DNA of 64,000 nucleotides from an uncultured Pelagibacteraceae bacterium (lineage in GTDB: Bacteria; Pseudomonadota; Alphaproteobacteria; Pelagibacterales; Pelagibacteraceae), in the NCBI GenBank assembly GCA_902614835.1, contig CACMMU010000002.1:48456-112455 (forward strand). Direction: 5' to 3'. Of this stretch, positions 55,252 to 64,000 are shown in pieces. Position 1 is the first letter of the stretch. The number at the start of each line of letters is the position of its first letter. The translations under genes were made by a program, and so were the position numbers. Under the pieces are notes generated by a model. It had not been told where the DNA came from and did no database searches. It saw only the letters and a program-made list of their open reading frames with translations.

Positions 55252-58200
55252 ATTCTTTACCTAGCTGAATATCAACTTGATCCATTCTTTTAGAATTTTT
55301 ACAGAGTAATAAATAAAAAACCGGAGTAGTAAATAAAGTTAGAAAGGTACTAATCAGCATGCCACCAAATATCGTACAGCCTACAGCCAATCTTATCCCT
55401 TCCCCAGCACCTGGACCTATATTACCAACTATGAGCGGAATCATAGCGATAAGGGTTGATAAACTTGTCATCATAATTGGTCTAAATCTTCTTAAACAAG
55501 ATTCGACTATGGCATTTTCTACGCTTTTACCTTTCACTCTTAGCTGATTTGCCCAATCCACTATTAAAATACTATTTTTTGTTGCAATTCCAATAAGAAC
55601 TATCAAAGCAATTTGTGAAAAAATATTAATAGTACTATTAAACAAAAGAATAAATATTAGCCCCCCAAGAGCTGCCAAGGGTACCGTTAGCATTACTACA
55701 AAGGGTTGTCTCCAAGCATTAAATGTACCTGCCATTACTAAATAAGCACTAACCAAAGCTAAAGCAAAAATAACTAATAATTCACTTGAAGCTTCCTTTA
55801 AGTCTAATGATTTACCTTTGTAAAAAATTCCTGCAGTCGGGGCTTTATCATCTATAGTTTTTTCTATGAAATTTAAAGCTTCATTTAATGTATACCCGCC
55901 GACCAATCTTGCAGTAAGGGTTACAGACTTAGATCTTTGATAACGGGTTAATAATTTTGGCGAACCTTTCTCTTCAAAACTTACCACATTGGCCAGAGAA
56001 ATTAATTTACCTGTAGTCTCAGATCTTACAAAAACTTTGGTTAAACTTGTTGTTTTTCTTCTATCCTTAAGGTCAGCTTGTAAAATTATCGGATATTCTT
56101 TTCCATCCTCATTAAGCGTTGTTACAGTTTTACCTGAAAAAAGTGTTTCAATTGATTTACCAATAGCTTGAATTGATAAACCTAAATCTTTGGCTTTATT
56201 TTCATCTATTACTAATTGCACTTCTGGCTTATTTTTAGAATAGTCAGACGTAATATCTGCCAACCCTTTATTTTTTCTTAATTCTTTCATCACAGAATTT
56301 TGCCATTTGTACAAACTATCATAATTAGGACCAGTCATAGTCACTACAACTGGCTTTTGATAATTACTTACCCGAACCGAATTTGGGGTTAGTGGAAATG
56401 CCATAGTTCCTGGCACTGTTACTATTTTTCCTATGGCTTTCCTAACAATTTTTTGTGCACTATCTTTTCTATCACTCCAATTATCGAGTAATGCTATAAT
56501 TATAAAGCTATTATATGATTGGGATGATCTACCAAATCCTGGTACTCTCATAATTAATTTTTGATAAGGTTCTTTTTCATCTTGTAAAAGTGGTAATAAC
56601 CTTTTCTCAACTTTTTCGGCTTTATCGACCGTGTATTCAAACGAAGACGATTCATCAGTTTTCCCAAAAACCAAATAAACACCTCTGTCCGGGTCTCTTT
56701 CTAATAGAGTTTTTGGAGTAATTTTGAACAGTAATGTTGCAAATGCTACCACAAAAACCATGAACCAAATTATAACTTTAGGTTTTTTGATCCAATAATT
56801 TAAAGTCTCAAAGTAAAAATTTCCAAAAGAGTCAAATAATCTCTCAAATTTTAAGACTATTTTTGATTTCGATTTTTTTTTGTTAAGCAGTTTTGAGCCT
56901 AGCATTGGGGCAATTGATAAAGCTGTGAAAGTACTAATTACAATTGTTATTGATAATGTAATAGCCATTTCTCTAAATAAGGTACCACTGATTCCTCCAA
57001 TAAATAATAAAGGAGCAAATGTTGCTAAGAGAATAATGCTAGTAGATATAATAGCAAATATTACATTTCTTGAACCTGTCGCTGCTGCAGCAAGTGGAGT
57101 ATCACCTTGTTCAACACGATGATAAATTGACTCTGTCATTACCACGCTATCATCCGTAACAATTGCTACACTAAGAATGACAGCAAGTAATGTAAAAACA
57201 TTTATTGTAAGGCCAAAAATCCATAATCCTAGGCAAGCGCCTATCAAACTTACCGGGAGCGTAACCGCAGGGACAATAGTTGCTCTTATATTACCCAAAA
57301 ATAGATAAATAATTCCAACAACCAAGATTAAAGCTAAAATAATAGATTGATAACACATTTGAATAGCCTCTTTAATATACGTTGCTCTATCAAAGCTAAC
57401 AGATAACTTAAGTCCATCTGGCAATGTTCTATTTACTTCTTTAATTTTTTTTCTAACATTTTTTGAGAGCGTTACTGTGCTCTCATTCGTACGTGCATAA
57501 ATTCCAATCCCAACTGTATTTTCGTTTAATGCATCTGGGCTTTGAGTTTTAAAAAGTGTTTTTTCTGAAACCGGGCCATATTTGATTTCACCCAGATCAC
57601 CTAAGGTGATAGTTTTTCCTTTAATTTTTTTTATTGGTAATTTTTTAATAGAACTGATGTCATTATAAGTTTTACCAAGATCTAGTGTTAAATCCACATT
57701 ATTTGCTTCAATAGTACCGGCTGGCACGGCAACATTATTTTTTCTAATAGAGCTTTCAACTTCTCTTATGTCTAAATCGTTAGCACTAAGTTTGACTGGA
57801 TTTAAATAAGCTCTTACCGCTTTTTCATTAATCCCTCCAATAATTACTCTTCCTGTACCGGGAACGGAACTAAATGCATCAACCAAATTTCTTTTTACGT
57901 AGTCACCTATGTCTAAGGAGTTCCACGAAGTACTGCTGACTGATAACCACATGCTGGTAGAAAACCCTGCTGAAGCTTTTCTTACCTCTGGTGCTTTACT
58001 GTCTTCAGGCAAGTTATCGATAATTCTAGCTATTCTTTCTCTAATATCATTTGCTGCATCATCTATATTTATACTCGTTAAAAATTCAATTTTAATAGTG
58101 CTTCTACCTATTTCAGATAAAGTATCAATTGATTTAATACCCTCGGCACCCCCAATTGCTAGTTCAATTGGCTCAGATATTTCAGATGCTATTATCGTTG

Positions 58201-58372
58201 GGCTTGCCCCAGTATATTTAGTTGAGATAACAACTTCTGGTGGCTGTAAATTTTTTGGAAGTTCCCTAGTGCTAAGTTCAAAAAAAGTGTAAAGACCAAA
58301 AATAACAATCAAAAGAGAAAACACCGCACTTAAAACTGGTCTCTTAATATTTAACAAACAAAAATTATGCAT
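55241..58372 (-). CDS. RND family efflux transporter (AcrB/MdtB-like inner-membrane pump)
   Basis: Proton-driven exporter. The 1043 residues give twelve transmembrane helices with two large periplasmic loops. Proton-relay residues are visible: the Asp pair in SVAIVTDDSVVMTESIYHR near residue 407 and the Lys in GIATKNSILIVDWANQ near 940. Substrate is unknown; multidrug and fatty-acid-like compounds are typical of the family. It starts 1 base after the adaptor gene. No TolC-type outer-membrane gene is in the window. Confidence 0.93.
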   Translation of the reverse strand: MHNFCLLNIKRPVLSAVFSLLIVIFGLYTFFELSTRELPKNLQPPEVVISTKYTGASPTIIASEISEPIELAIGGAEGIKSIDTLSEIGRSTIKIEFLTSINIDDAANDIRERIARIIDNLPEDSKAPEVRKASAGFSTSMWLSVSSTSWNSLDIGDYVKRNLVDAFSSVPGTGRVIIGGINEKAVRAYLNPVKLSANDLDIREVESSIRKNNVAVPAGTIEANNVDLTLDLGKTYNDISSIKKLPIKKIKGKTITLGDLGEIKYGPVSEKTLFKTQSPDALNENTVGIGIYARTNESTVTLSKNVRKKIKEVNRTLPDGLKLSVSFDRATYIKEAIQMCYQSIILALILVVGIIYLFLGNIRATIVPAVTLPVSLIGACLGLWIFGLTINVFTLLAVILSVAIVTDDSVVMTESIYHRVEQGDTPLAAAATGSRNVIFAIISTSIILLATFAPLLFIGGISGTLFREMAITLSITIVISTFTALSIAPMLGSKLLNKKKSKSKIVLKFERLFDSFGNFYFETLNYWIKKPKVIIWFMVFVVAFATLLFKITPKTLLERDPDRGVYLVFGKTDESSSFEYTVDKAEKVEKRLLPLLQDEKEPYQKLIMRVPGFGRSSQSYNSFIIIALLDNWSDRKDSAQKIVRKAIGKIVTVPGTMAFPLTPNSVRVSNYQKPVVVTMTGPNYDSLYKWQNSVMKELRKNKGLADITSDYSKNKPEVQLVIDENKAKDLGLSIQAIGKSIETLFSGKTVTTLNEDGKEYPIILQADLKDRRKTTSLTKVFVRSETTGKLISLANVVSFEEKGSPKLLTRYQRSKSVTLTARLVGGYTLNEALNFIEKTIDDKAPTAGIFYKGKSLDLKEASSELLVIFALALVSAYLVMAGTFNAWRQPFVVMLTVPLAALGGLIFILLFNSTINIFSQIALIVLIGIATKNSILIVDWANQLRVKGKSVENAIVESCLRRFRPIMMTSLSTLIAMIPLIVGNIGPGAGEGIRLAVGCTIFGGMLISTFLTLFTTPVFYLLLCKNSKRMDQVDIQLGKEFSK

Positions 58373-58373
58373 A

Positions 58374-59237
58374 TTATTTTCTAATAGGCCTAACCATCAT
58401 CCCATCAGCCAATCTTGTTAAGCCTTCTTTAACAATCTTGTCGTTTGCGTTTAATCCATCTGTAATTTCCAAATTTCCGCCCTTCCTTATTCCAGTTTTT
58501 ACCTCTGTCTTCTGGATTTGGTTGTTGTCTAGAATTTTATAAACAAATTTTTTATCGTCTTCAAAAATGATACTTGTATCTGCAGCTGATAGAGCCTGTT
58601 TTTCATCATAAAGCAATTCAATGTCCAACAATGAGCCTGGAAGAATTTCTAGATCTTTATTGTCTATTTGGGCTCTGGCTAAAATACTTCTTGTTTGGGC
58701 GTCGACCCTAGATGCATGAGAAATTACTGTGCCCGAATATAATTTATTTTTATATGCTAAAAATTCTGCATTAACTTTTAATCCCTTTTTCAAAATACTG
58801 GCAAAAACCTCAGGAATTTGTAAGTCACAAAGAATTTTTTTGGAGTCATCAAGTGTAACTATCATAGAGTCGGTCCCCAATATGGAAGAACTGATACCTC
58901 GAGTGCCAATCGTGCCAGAAAAAGGAGCAGTAATAATTTTATTTTGAAGTTTTGCAACAATATCTCCTTTTTTAACTGACTTAAATTTTACAGGTTCCAA
59001 AAGTTCATTTTTATTAATTTTAAAAGAGGTAGTTTTACTACTCAATGCTGTACAATAACTCTCAATAGTTTGGCTAAATTTTTTTTGTACAACTATTTCT
59101 ACAATCACACCTGGTGGAGGTCGCTTACCAAATTTTTTTTTAAAATAAACACCCATCGCAGTTCGTCCACCTATTATGGTCGCGACTATTATGAAGAATA
59201 TTATAATTCCAATAGTTACTTTTTTAGATCTTTTCAT
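58374..59237 (-). CDS. RND efflux periplasmic adaptor (HlyD/AcrA-like)
   Basis: Membrane fusion protein linking the RND pump to an outer-membrane channel. A membrane anchor is at residues 7-29 after a basic start MKRSKKVTIG. A lipoyl-like half (GDIVAKLQNKIITAPFSGTI) and beta-barrel segments (GTVISHASRVDAQTRSILAR) follow. At 287 residues it is shorter than usual (350-400), with a reduced helical hairpin. ATG 59237 overlaps the sseA stop as ATGA, so it is preferred to the start 21 bases upstream. Confidence 0.87.
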   Translation of the reverse strand: MKRSKKVTIGIIIFFIIVATIIGGRTAMGVYFKKKFGKRPPPGVIVEIVVQKKFSQTIESYCTALSSKTTSFKINKNELLEPVKFKSVKKGDIVAKLQNKIITAPFSGTIGTRGISSSILGTDSMIVTLDDSKKILCDLQIPEVFASILKKGLKVNAEFLAYKNKLYSGTVISHASRVDAQTRSILARAQIDNKDLEILPGSLLDIELLYDEKQALSAADTSIIFEDDKKFVYKILDNNQIQKTEVKTGIRKGGNLEITDGLNANDKIVKEGLTRLADGMMVRPIRK

Positions 59238-60043
59238 TTTTTTCCATATTCTGACCAAGAGCCGTCATAAACCACAGCATTCTTACCACTTATAATAGAA
59301 TATGCCATACCTAAAACACAAGCTGTCATGCCTGAACCACATGTAAAAACAATTGGCTTAGAAACATCTACGCCATTTTTATCAAAAATAACATTTAATT
59401 CATCTTTAGTCTTAAAAGTATTTGTTTCAGGATTAATACATTCCTTAAAAGGAATATTTTTTGAACCTACAATGCAACCTTTTTTCAATCCAGGACGGGG
59501 TTCATCTACTTTTCCTTCAAATCGTTCACGACTTCTGGCATCAACTGTTTGAAAAGAAAGAGTTTTTATGTTTTCATCGATTTGACTTTTATTTTTAATC
59601 AACTCAGTATTTTCATTTACATTGTATTTGTTTTTAGGATTTAATTTATATACTTCATTGCTAGTAGGTCTATTTTCTTTTAACCACTTTTTCATACCTC
59701 CGTCTAAAACAGAAACTTTTTTATGACCAAAATATTTTAAAACGAACCATAATCTACATGAACTATATGTATCGCTATAATCATAAACAATAATGTGATC
59801 TTCATTTTGAATTCCAAATGACCAAAGCATTTTTCTCCAATAATCAGAGTTACTCATCATATGAGGGAAAGGCGAGTCCTTATCACTATGTTCATCAACA
59901 TCCCAAAACATAGCTCCCTTAATATGTTTTTCCCTATACTCTTTTTTTGCATCTCTTCTTGAAGATGGCATGTGCCAGCTCGCATCAAATATTTTTACAC
60001 TATCTAAATTTTTTTCAAGCCATTCTGTGGTCACTAAATTCAT
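59234..60043 (-). CDS. sseA: 3-mercaptopyruvate/thiosulfate sulfurtransferase
   Basis: Two rhodanese domains; transfers sulfane sulfur from 3-mercaptopyruvate or thiosulfate. The N-terminal inactive domain has IFDASWHMPSSRRDAKKEY and GAMFWDVDEHSD. The C-terminal active domain has VDARSRERFEG and the catalytic loop VFTCGSGMTACVLGMA near residue 237, close to the CGSGVTA of mercaptopyruvate-type enzymes. The 269 residues are normal. ATGA overlaps join it to msrA upstream and the adaptor downstream. Confidence 0.92.
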   Translation of the reverse strand: MNLVTTEWLEKNLDSVKIFDASWHMPSSRRDAKKEYREKHIKGAMFWDVDEHSDKDSPFPHMMSNSDYWRKMLWSFGIQNEDHIIVYDYSDTYSSCRLWFVLKYFGHKKVSVLDGGMKKWLKENRPTSNEVYKLNPKNKYNVNENTELIKNKSQIDENIKTLSFQTVDARSRERFEGKVDEPRPGLKKGCIVGSKNIPFKECINPETNTFKTKDELNVIFDKNGVDVSKPIVFTCGSGMTACVLGMAYSIISGKNAVVYDGSWSEYGKK

Positions 60044-60492
60044 ATGATGCTTTTCTTTTTTAAATAATATTGATGGTAATCTTCTGCAGCTTGATACAGT
60101 TTTTCTTTTGAAATATTAGTTACTATTTTTCCCTTAAATTTTTCATTGAATTCAGACTTAATTTTTTCTGCTACTTTTTTCTGATCTTCATCCTTGTAAA
60201 AAATTTCTGATCTATATTGAGTTCCAATATCTGGTCCCTGTCTATTTAACTGTGTAGGGTCATGTATTTTAAAAAAAATTCTCACAAGTTCTTCGTATGA
60301 AACTATATTTTCATCAAATTCTACCTTTATGGTTTCTGCATGGTTCGTGGAACCAGAGCAAACTTTTTCATATGTTGTATTTGGGTCGTCACCCCCACAA
60401 TAACCAACCTCGGCTTTTTTTACTCCATCAATTTTTTCAAACTCTAATTGTGGGCCCCAAAAACATCCTAGGGAAAAATAAGCAGTTTTCAT
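60040..60492 (-). CDS. msrA: Peptide-methionine (S)-S-oxide reductase MsrA
   Basis: Repairs oxidised methionine. The catalytic Cys is in FSLGCFWGPQLEFEKIDG near residue 9, and VGYCGGDDPNTTYEKVCSG and YRSEIFYKDEDQ are conserved. The 150 residues lack the usual C-terminal tail with resolving cysteines; an alternative recycling cysteine may be that in YCGGDD or KVCSG. First gene of the msrA-sseA-adaptor-pump operon. Divergent from the EamA gene. Confidence 0.93.
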   Translation of the reverse strand: MKTAYFSLGCFWGPQLEFEKIDGVKKAEVGYCGGDDPNTTYEKVCSGSTNHAETIKVEFDENIVSYEELVRIFFKIHDPTQLNRQGPDIGTQYRSEIFYKDEDQKKVAEKIKSEFNEKFKGKIVTNISKEKLYQAAEDYHQYYLKKKSII

Positions 60493-60539
60493 TGTTTTAA
60501 AATTCTAATATGTTATTTCAATTAATTAAAGGTGGTAAA

Positions 60540-61424
60540 ATGCTCACAAAATCTCAATTAGCTATTCTTTACATGGTAGCAAGTGTCGCTTGCTTCAGTG
60601 TCATGGATATAATTGTGAAATATTTAAAGGATGCTCCATTTGGCCAAGTGCTTTTCATGCGTTTTTTCTTTGGAATGGTACCTATTTTTTTATTAATTCC
60701 TAAAGAAAAAATGTTTACTTTTTATAAAACAAATAGACCCGGTCTCCATGCTTGGCGAGCATCTTGGGGAGCAATAGCAATCATTGCGTTGTTTATAGGC
60801 CTTAGGAATGTCGAGCTAGCAGACTGTATTTCTTTAACTTTTCTTGGCCCAGTTTTTGTAACTATTTTATCCGCACTTTTTCTTGGAGAACAAATAAGAA
60901 TGAAAAGAATATCAGCAATCATTCTTGGAATAATCGGTGGTTTAATAATTATTAAACCAACTTTTGAAGAATTTAACTATTTTTACTTTATGCCATTAAT
61001 TTTTGCTTTTGGTTTTGCTCAGGTTGCTTTATCAATTAAATCTCTCTCCAAAACTGAACCAAATTATTTAATAGCTTTTTATTTTTCCCTTTTATCAATG
61101 TTAATTGGGCTAGCTACTATAGTTAATGGTTGGATTTGGCCAACTTTATACGAGGCAATTTTGTTTATAGTATTAGGATTGGCGGGTGGATACGCCAACA
61201 TCCTTCTTACACAGTCATTAAGGATGGCAGACACAGGATTAGTAACGCCGATAAAATATCTATCATTAGTTTTTGCAGCAACAGCAGGTTACTTTATATT
61301 TGGAGAGTCACTTAAGACTACAACTATAATTGGTGCTCTATTTATCGTTGTTGGCACATACATAATATTTAGAAGAGAAGTAACTTTGAAAAAACAAGTT
61401 GTTCCCCCAAGATATGAAACCTAA
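60540..61424 (+). CDS. EamA/DMT-family transporter
   Basis: Ten-helix drug/metabolite exporter-type permease, two EamA repeats of about 140 residues (LYMVASVACFSVMDIIVKYL at the start; GLAGGYANILLTQSLRMAD in the second). The 294 residues from ATG 60540 are normal. This start has the ribosome site AAAGGTGG, whereas an earlier start at 60510 lacks one. The substrate is unknown. It overlaps the DNA glycosylase frame by 11 bases. Confidence 0.87.
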   Translation: MLTKSQLAILYMVASVACFSVMDIIVKYLKDAPFGQVLFMRFFFGMVPIFLLIPKEKMFTFYKTNRPGLHAWRASWGAIAIIALFIGLRNVELADCISLTFLGPVFVTILSALFLGEQIRMKRISAIILGIIGGLIIIKPTFEEFNYFYFMPLIFAFGFAQVALSIKSLSKTEPNYLIAFYFSLLSMLIGLATIVNGWIWPTLYEAILFIVLGLAGGYANILLTQSLRMADTGLVTPIKYLSLVFAATAGYFIFGESLKTTTIIGALFIVVGTYIIFRREVTLKKQVVPPRYET

Positions 61425-62031
61425 GTGGTGGGAAAAAGGAAAGAGATATCTTGCTAAGCGGGATAAAGTAATGCGTAAACTTCTTGTGGCATATAAAGGC
61501 CACTTAACTACAAGAAAGAATTTCTTTTACTCGCTTAGTAGGTCGATAATTTCCCAACAAATATCTGTTTCTGCAGCAGATTCTGTTTTTTCAAAGTTTG
61601 AAAAAAAATGTAAAGGTAAAATTAAACCAAAGATTGTGTCAAAGTTATCAATATCGGATTTGAGAAAATGTGGCCTGAGTAGAATGAAAGCTAAAGGCAT
61701 TAAAAGTTTAGCAAAAAAAATTTTAGACAAATCATTCGATCCTAAATTGATAAAAAATATGTCAGACGAAGATGCAATAAATTATTTGTCCTCCCTTAAA
61801 CAAATAGGAAGATGGTCGAGCGAAATGGTGCTAATATTCTTTTACAATAGACCTAATATTTGGCCAGTACAGGACATAGGCATGTTAAGGGCTATTTCAA
61901 ATAATTATAAAAAGAAATATTTACCACCAAATTTTTTTGTTAAAAAACTTCAAAAAAGATTTTCACCATTCTGTACTTTAGCTGTAATGGCTTTGTGGTA
62001 TTCGGTAGATAATGAGCCAGTGCAATATTAA
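61414..62031 (+). CDS. DNA-3-methyladenine glycosylase II-like (AlkA, HhH-GPD)
   Basis: Base-excision repair glycosylase for alkylated bases. The helix-hairpin-helix with GPD motif is visible as LSSLKQIGRWSSEMVLIF near residue 120-137 followed by WPVQDIGMLRAI, where the Asp is catalytic. SRSIISQQISVSAADSVF is the conserved N-terminal HhH-family segment. The 205 residues are a compact version without the N-terminal AlkA domain. ATG 61414 is preferred over TTG 61399. Confidence 0.9.
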   Translation: MKPKWWEKGKRYLAKRDKVMRKLLVAYKGHLTTRKNFFYSLSRSIISQQISVSAADSVFSKFEKKCKGKIKPKIVSKLSISDLRKCGLSRMKAKGIKSLAKKILDKSFDPKLIKNMSDEDAINYLSSLKQIGRWSSEMVLIFFYNRPNIWPVQDIGMLRAISNNYKKKYLPPNFFVKKLQKRFSPFCTLAVMALWYSVDNEPVQY

Positions 62032-62070
62032 ATTTATTTACATCTACTTTAAAATGATTTAATTTTTTTC

Positions 62071-62601
62071 ATGGGAAATAAACTACATATAAATTGGTCT
62101 ACTTATAATGAGCTTTGTGAAAAGCTAATTTTAAAAATTGCAAAGTCTGGATATGAAATTGATTTAATTATTGCAATAATGAGAGGAGGGGCGATTCCAG
62201 CCGACCTAGTTTCTCGTGTACTCAAAAAGGATACAGCTTATCTTTGTGCAAAGTCTTATTCGGGTGAAAAAACAGAAGATATTCAGAACAAGGAAATTGT
62301 ATTTTCCAGAGAGATCGCCACAACCGTAAAAAATATGAAGGGCAACCTTCTATTAATCGATGATTTACTTGATAGCTCCAGAACAATGAAAGAAGCAGTT
62401 AAATTTTTGAAAAACTACCCTCCATTAAAGGGAAAAATTAAAAATATTAAAACAGCAGCGATTTGGAGAAAACCAAAAGCAATAAATTTTCCATGTGATT
62501 ATGTGGTTGAGGATCTCAAAGAAGACCGATGGATAGTACAACCTTTTGAGGAAGCAGAGTCACTAACAATTGAAGATTTAAAGAAAAAGTTAGAAAAATA
62601 A
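62071..62601 (+). CDS. Purine phosphoribosyltransferase
   Basis: Converts a purine base and PRPP to the nucleotide. The PRPP-binding loop is LLLIDDLLDSSRTMKEAV near residue 91-108, and IIAIMRGGAIPADLVSR near 32-48 forms the flexible and substrate-contacting region. DRWIVQPFE near the C-terminus is typical of xanthine/guanine-type (Gpt-like) enzymes. The 176 residues match. It faces an NCS2 purine permease, which supports purine salvage. The stop codon lies in the stem of a bidirectional terminator. Confidence 0.85.
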   Translation: MGNKLHINWSTYNELCEKLILKIAKSGYEIDLIIAIMRGGAIPADLVSRVLKKDTAYLCAKSYSGEKTEDIQNKEIVFSREIATTVKNMKGNLLLIDDLLDSSRTMKEAVKFLKNYPPLKGKIKNIKTAAIWRKPKAINFPCDYVVEDLKEDRWIVQPFEEAESLTIEDLKKKLEK

Positions 62602-62629
62602 GGGTCAGATTATCTACCCAACCCTTATT
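62597..62629. terminator. Bidirectional terminator-like hairpin between convergent genes
   Basis: AATAAGGGT at 62597-62605 pairs perfectly with ACCCTTATT at 62621-62629 across a 15-base loop. It lies between the convergent phosphoribosyltransferase and NCS2 permease genes. T-rich sequence follows on the plus strand and A/T-rich sequence on the other, weakly supporting termination both ways. Confidence 0.55.
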
Positions 62630-62638
62630 CTAATATAT

Positions 62639-64000
62639 TTAAGCTAAGAAGCTAAGCACTGAAAGGATCGCAACAATCCATATAGCACCACTTGTTTTAG
62701 CCGCTTGTCCAGTAAGTATTCTTACTAACGCGTACGTTATGAAAGCTAATGCAATCCCATTTGCGATTGAATAGGTGAGAGGCATCGCTATCATAGCCAC
62801 TATTGCAGCAGAACTTTCACTTATATCATCCCAAGAAATATCAGTAATATTCCTAACAAAAAGAATAGCCACGTACAATAATGCAGCTCCATCCACTTCT
62901 TTTGGAAGAGATGTCGCCAGTGGTGCAAATCCTAAACATAACAAGAATGCAATACCTACTACTATAGAGACGAAACCTGTTCTACCGCCTGCTTTGATAC
63001 CCGCGCCGCTCTCAACATACGATGTAACTGTACTTGTCCCCATCATCGAGCCTGCCACGGTTCCTACAGAGTCTGCCACTAAAGGTCCTTCAATATTTTC
63101 AACCTCTCCTTTTTTATTTACTCTTCCACAAACATTTGCTGCAGATGTCAATGTTCCCATTGTGTCAAACAGGTCGATGAAGAAAAGTGTAAAAATAACA
63201 GTTAAGCCAGCTCCAGAAAATACTCTTGGAGTAAAGCCATCAAAGGCTGCCATGAAATATCCCAATGATGGAGGCATAGATAAAATTCCGTTAAATCTTG
63301 CTAACGAGTTACCCCCTTCAATTGTAGATCCAGTGAAGCCCCAAATAGGTAACCAGGCTATAAAAGAAAATAAAATCAGACTTAGTAATATGTTTCCTTT
63401 AACTTTATATTTTTCTAAAACAACCATAGTAACGAATGCTAAACCACCAAGAATTAAAAGCGGGTTTGTCATATCACCTATAGTGACCAGCGTAACGGGG
63501 TGATCAACGCTCAAACCCATTATCTCGAAGCCAATAATTGCTAAAAATAAACCGATACCTGCGCCTATCCCAAGTTTTAAACTTCTAGGAATAGCGTTGA
63601 TTAAATATTTTCTAATCGGAGTGAGACTTACTGCAAGAAAAAGTATCCCGCTTAAAAGGACCAAAGCAAGCGCCTCAGCAGGCGAATATTTCATACCGCC
63701 CATTACTCCGAACGCCACGAAGGCGTTAATACCCATACCGGGAGCCAAGCCGATCGGAAAAGTTTTTCCAACAAATCCCATTATAAAGCATGCTATCGCA
63801 CTGGCTAAAATTGTAGCTGTATAAACAAATTCAAACGACATGAAACCTTTGCTTTCACCAGCAAACTCACCTGAAAGTATAAAGGGGTTCAAAAACATTA
63901 TGTACCCCATAGTTGCGAACGTCGTGAATCCAGCAACGATTTCAGTTCTCATATTAGTCTTATATTTTTTAAACTCAAAAGTTTTAGATAAATATTTTTC
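62639..64000 (-). CDS. NCS2 family purine permease (AzgA/GhxP-like), 5' end beyond window
   Basis: Proton-coupled transporter for hypoxanthine, guanine or adenine. RTEIVAGFTTFATMGYIMFL is the AzgA-type first helix. IGLAPGMGINAFVAFG and LFFIDLFDTMGTLTSAAN are the substrate-site segments. DSVGTVAGSMMGTSTVTSYVESGAGI (abridged: GTSTVTSYVESGAGI) is the NCS2 signature. The ATG at 63952 gives 437 residues, but the frame stays open to base 64000 and reads EKYLSKTFEFKKYKTN before it, just like the N-terminus of homologues. The true start is therefore outside the window. Confidence 0.9.
   Translation of the reverse strand, partial: EKYLSKTFEFKKYKTNMRTEIVAGFTTFATMGYIMFLNPFILSGEFAGESKGFMSFEFVYTATILASAIACFIMGFVGKTFPIGLAPGMGINAFVAFGVMGGMKYSPAEALALVLLSGILFLAVSLTPIRKYLINAIPRSLKLGIGAGIGLFLAIIGFEIMGLSVDHPVTLVTIGDMTNPLLILGGLAFVTMVVLEKYKVKGNILLSLILFSFIAWLPIWGFTGSTIEGGNSLARFNGILSMPPSLGYFMAAFDGFTPRVFSGAGLTVIFTLFFIDLFDTMGTLTSAANVCGRVNKKGEVENIEGPLVADSVGTVAGSMMGTSTVTSYVESGAGIKAGGRTGFVSIVVGIAFLLCLGFAPLATSLPKEVDGAALLYVAILFVRNITDISWDDISESSAAIVAMIAMPLTYSIANGIALAFITYALVRILTGQAAKTSGAIWIVAILSVLSFLA

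Noticed and set aside
62775-63503. 242-codon open frame antisense to the NCS2 permease
   Set aside because: Shadow of the permease; the predicted protein has no recognisable domain and an unnatural Pro/Thr/Ser bias expected from reading the opposite strand.

Overview
The window is a very AT-rich, gene-dense stretch of a streamlined alphaproteobacterial chromosome. No gap between genes exceeds about 215 bases. Many genes overlap by 1 to 30 bases, and there are no insertion sequences, tRNA genes, CRISPR arrays or phage genes. Gene content and order point to Alphaproteobacteria: a nusA-infB-rbfA-rpsO-pnp operon, a fabI-fabB-fabA/irr locus, chvI-chvG next to ahcY, RegB/RegA, and the F1-ATPase inhibitory zeta protein. 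The base composition and compaction fit Pelagibacterales (SAR11) or a similar marine lineage. That placement is inference; no rRNA gene is present to settle it.

Layout. 1-6.3 kb: a malic enzyme broken by a homopolymer frameshift, then murJ, trpS, an Nfu Fe-S carrier and a Bax-like glucosaminidase. 6.3-7.7 kb: a polysaccharide deacetylase head-to-head with, and overlapping, a very short tsaB. 7.7-13.7 kb: fur, miaB, phoH, ybeY, lnt, metK. 13.7-20.3 kb: a strong terminator/attenuator, then the condensed nusA operon. 20.2-26.3 kb: a GNAT-like protein, fabI-fabB-fabA, divergent irr, and katG with an Irr-box-like element over its promoter. 26.3-31 kb: leftward SH3 protein, ThiF/MoeB, coaBC, ubiB, ubiE. 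31-37.5 kb: rightward rpsT, dnaA, dnaN, gyrB and a RegB/ActS redox sensor kinase. 37.5-41.7 kb: a leftward polyamine operon. 41.8-49 kb: regA, bioY, an ABC ATPase, polA, chvI-chvG. 49-55.3 kb: ahcY, tsaE, a sugar kinase/nucleotidyltransferase pair, gpmA, cutA and a chain of small envelope genes. 55.2-64 kb: a leftward msrA-sseA-RND pump operon, an EamA transporter, a DNA glycosylase, and a purine phosphoribosyltransferase facing a purine permease that runs off the right edge.

How it fits together. Most of the window is core machinery: translation, replication, envelope, fatty acids, ubiquinone and S-adenosylmethionine turnover. The parts that are more than routine are iron-regulated peroxide defence (Irr and katG), a four-gene polyamine operon built around a deoxyhypusine-synthase-like enzyme, a pair of long inverted-repeat arms just upstream of dnaA, and a terminator 18 bases before the nusA start codon. 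Several predicted promoters lie so close to start codons that leaders of about 2 to 12 nt are implied. I did not find a clearly new multi-gene system; the best leads are regulatory DNA and gene-reduction oddities.
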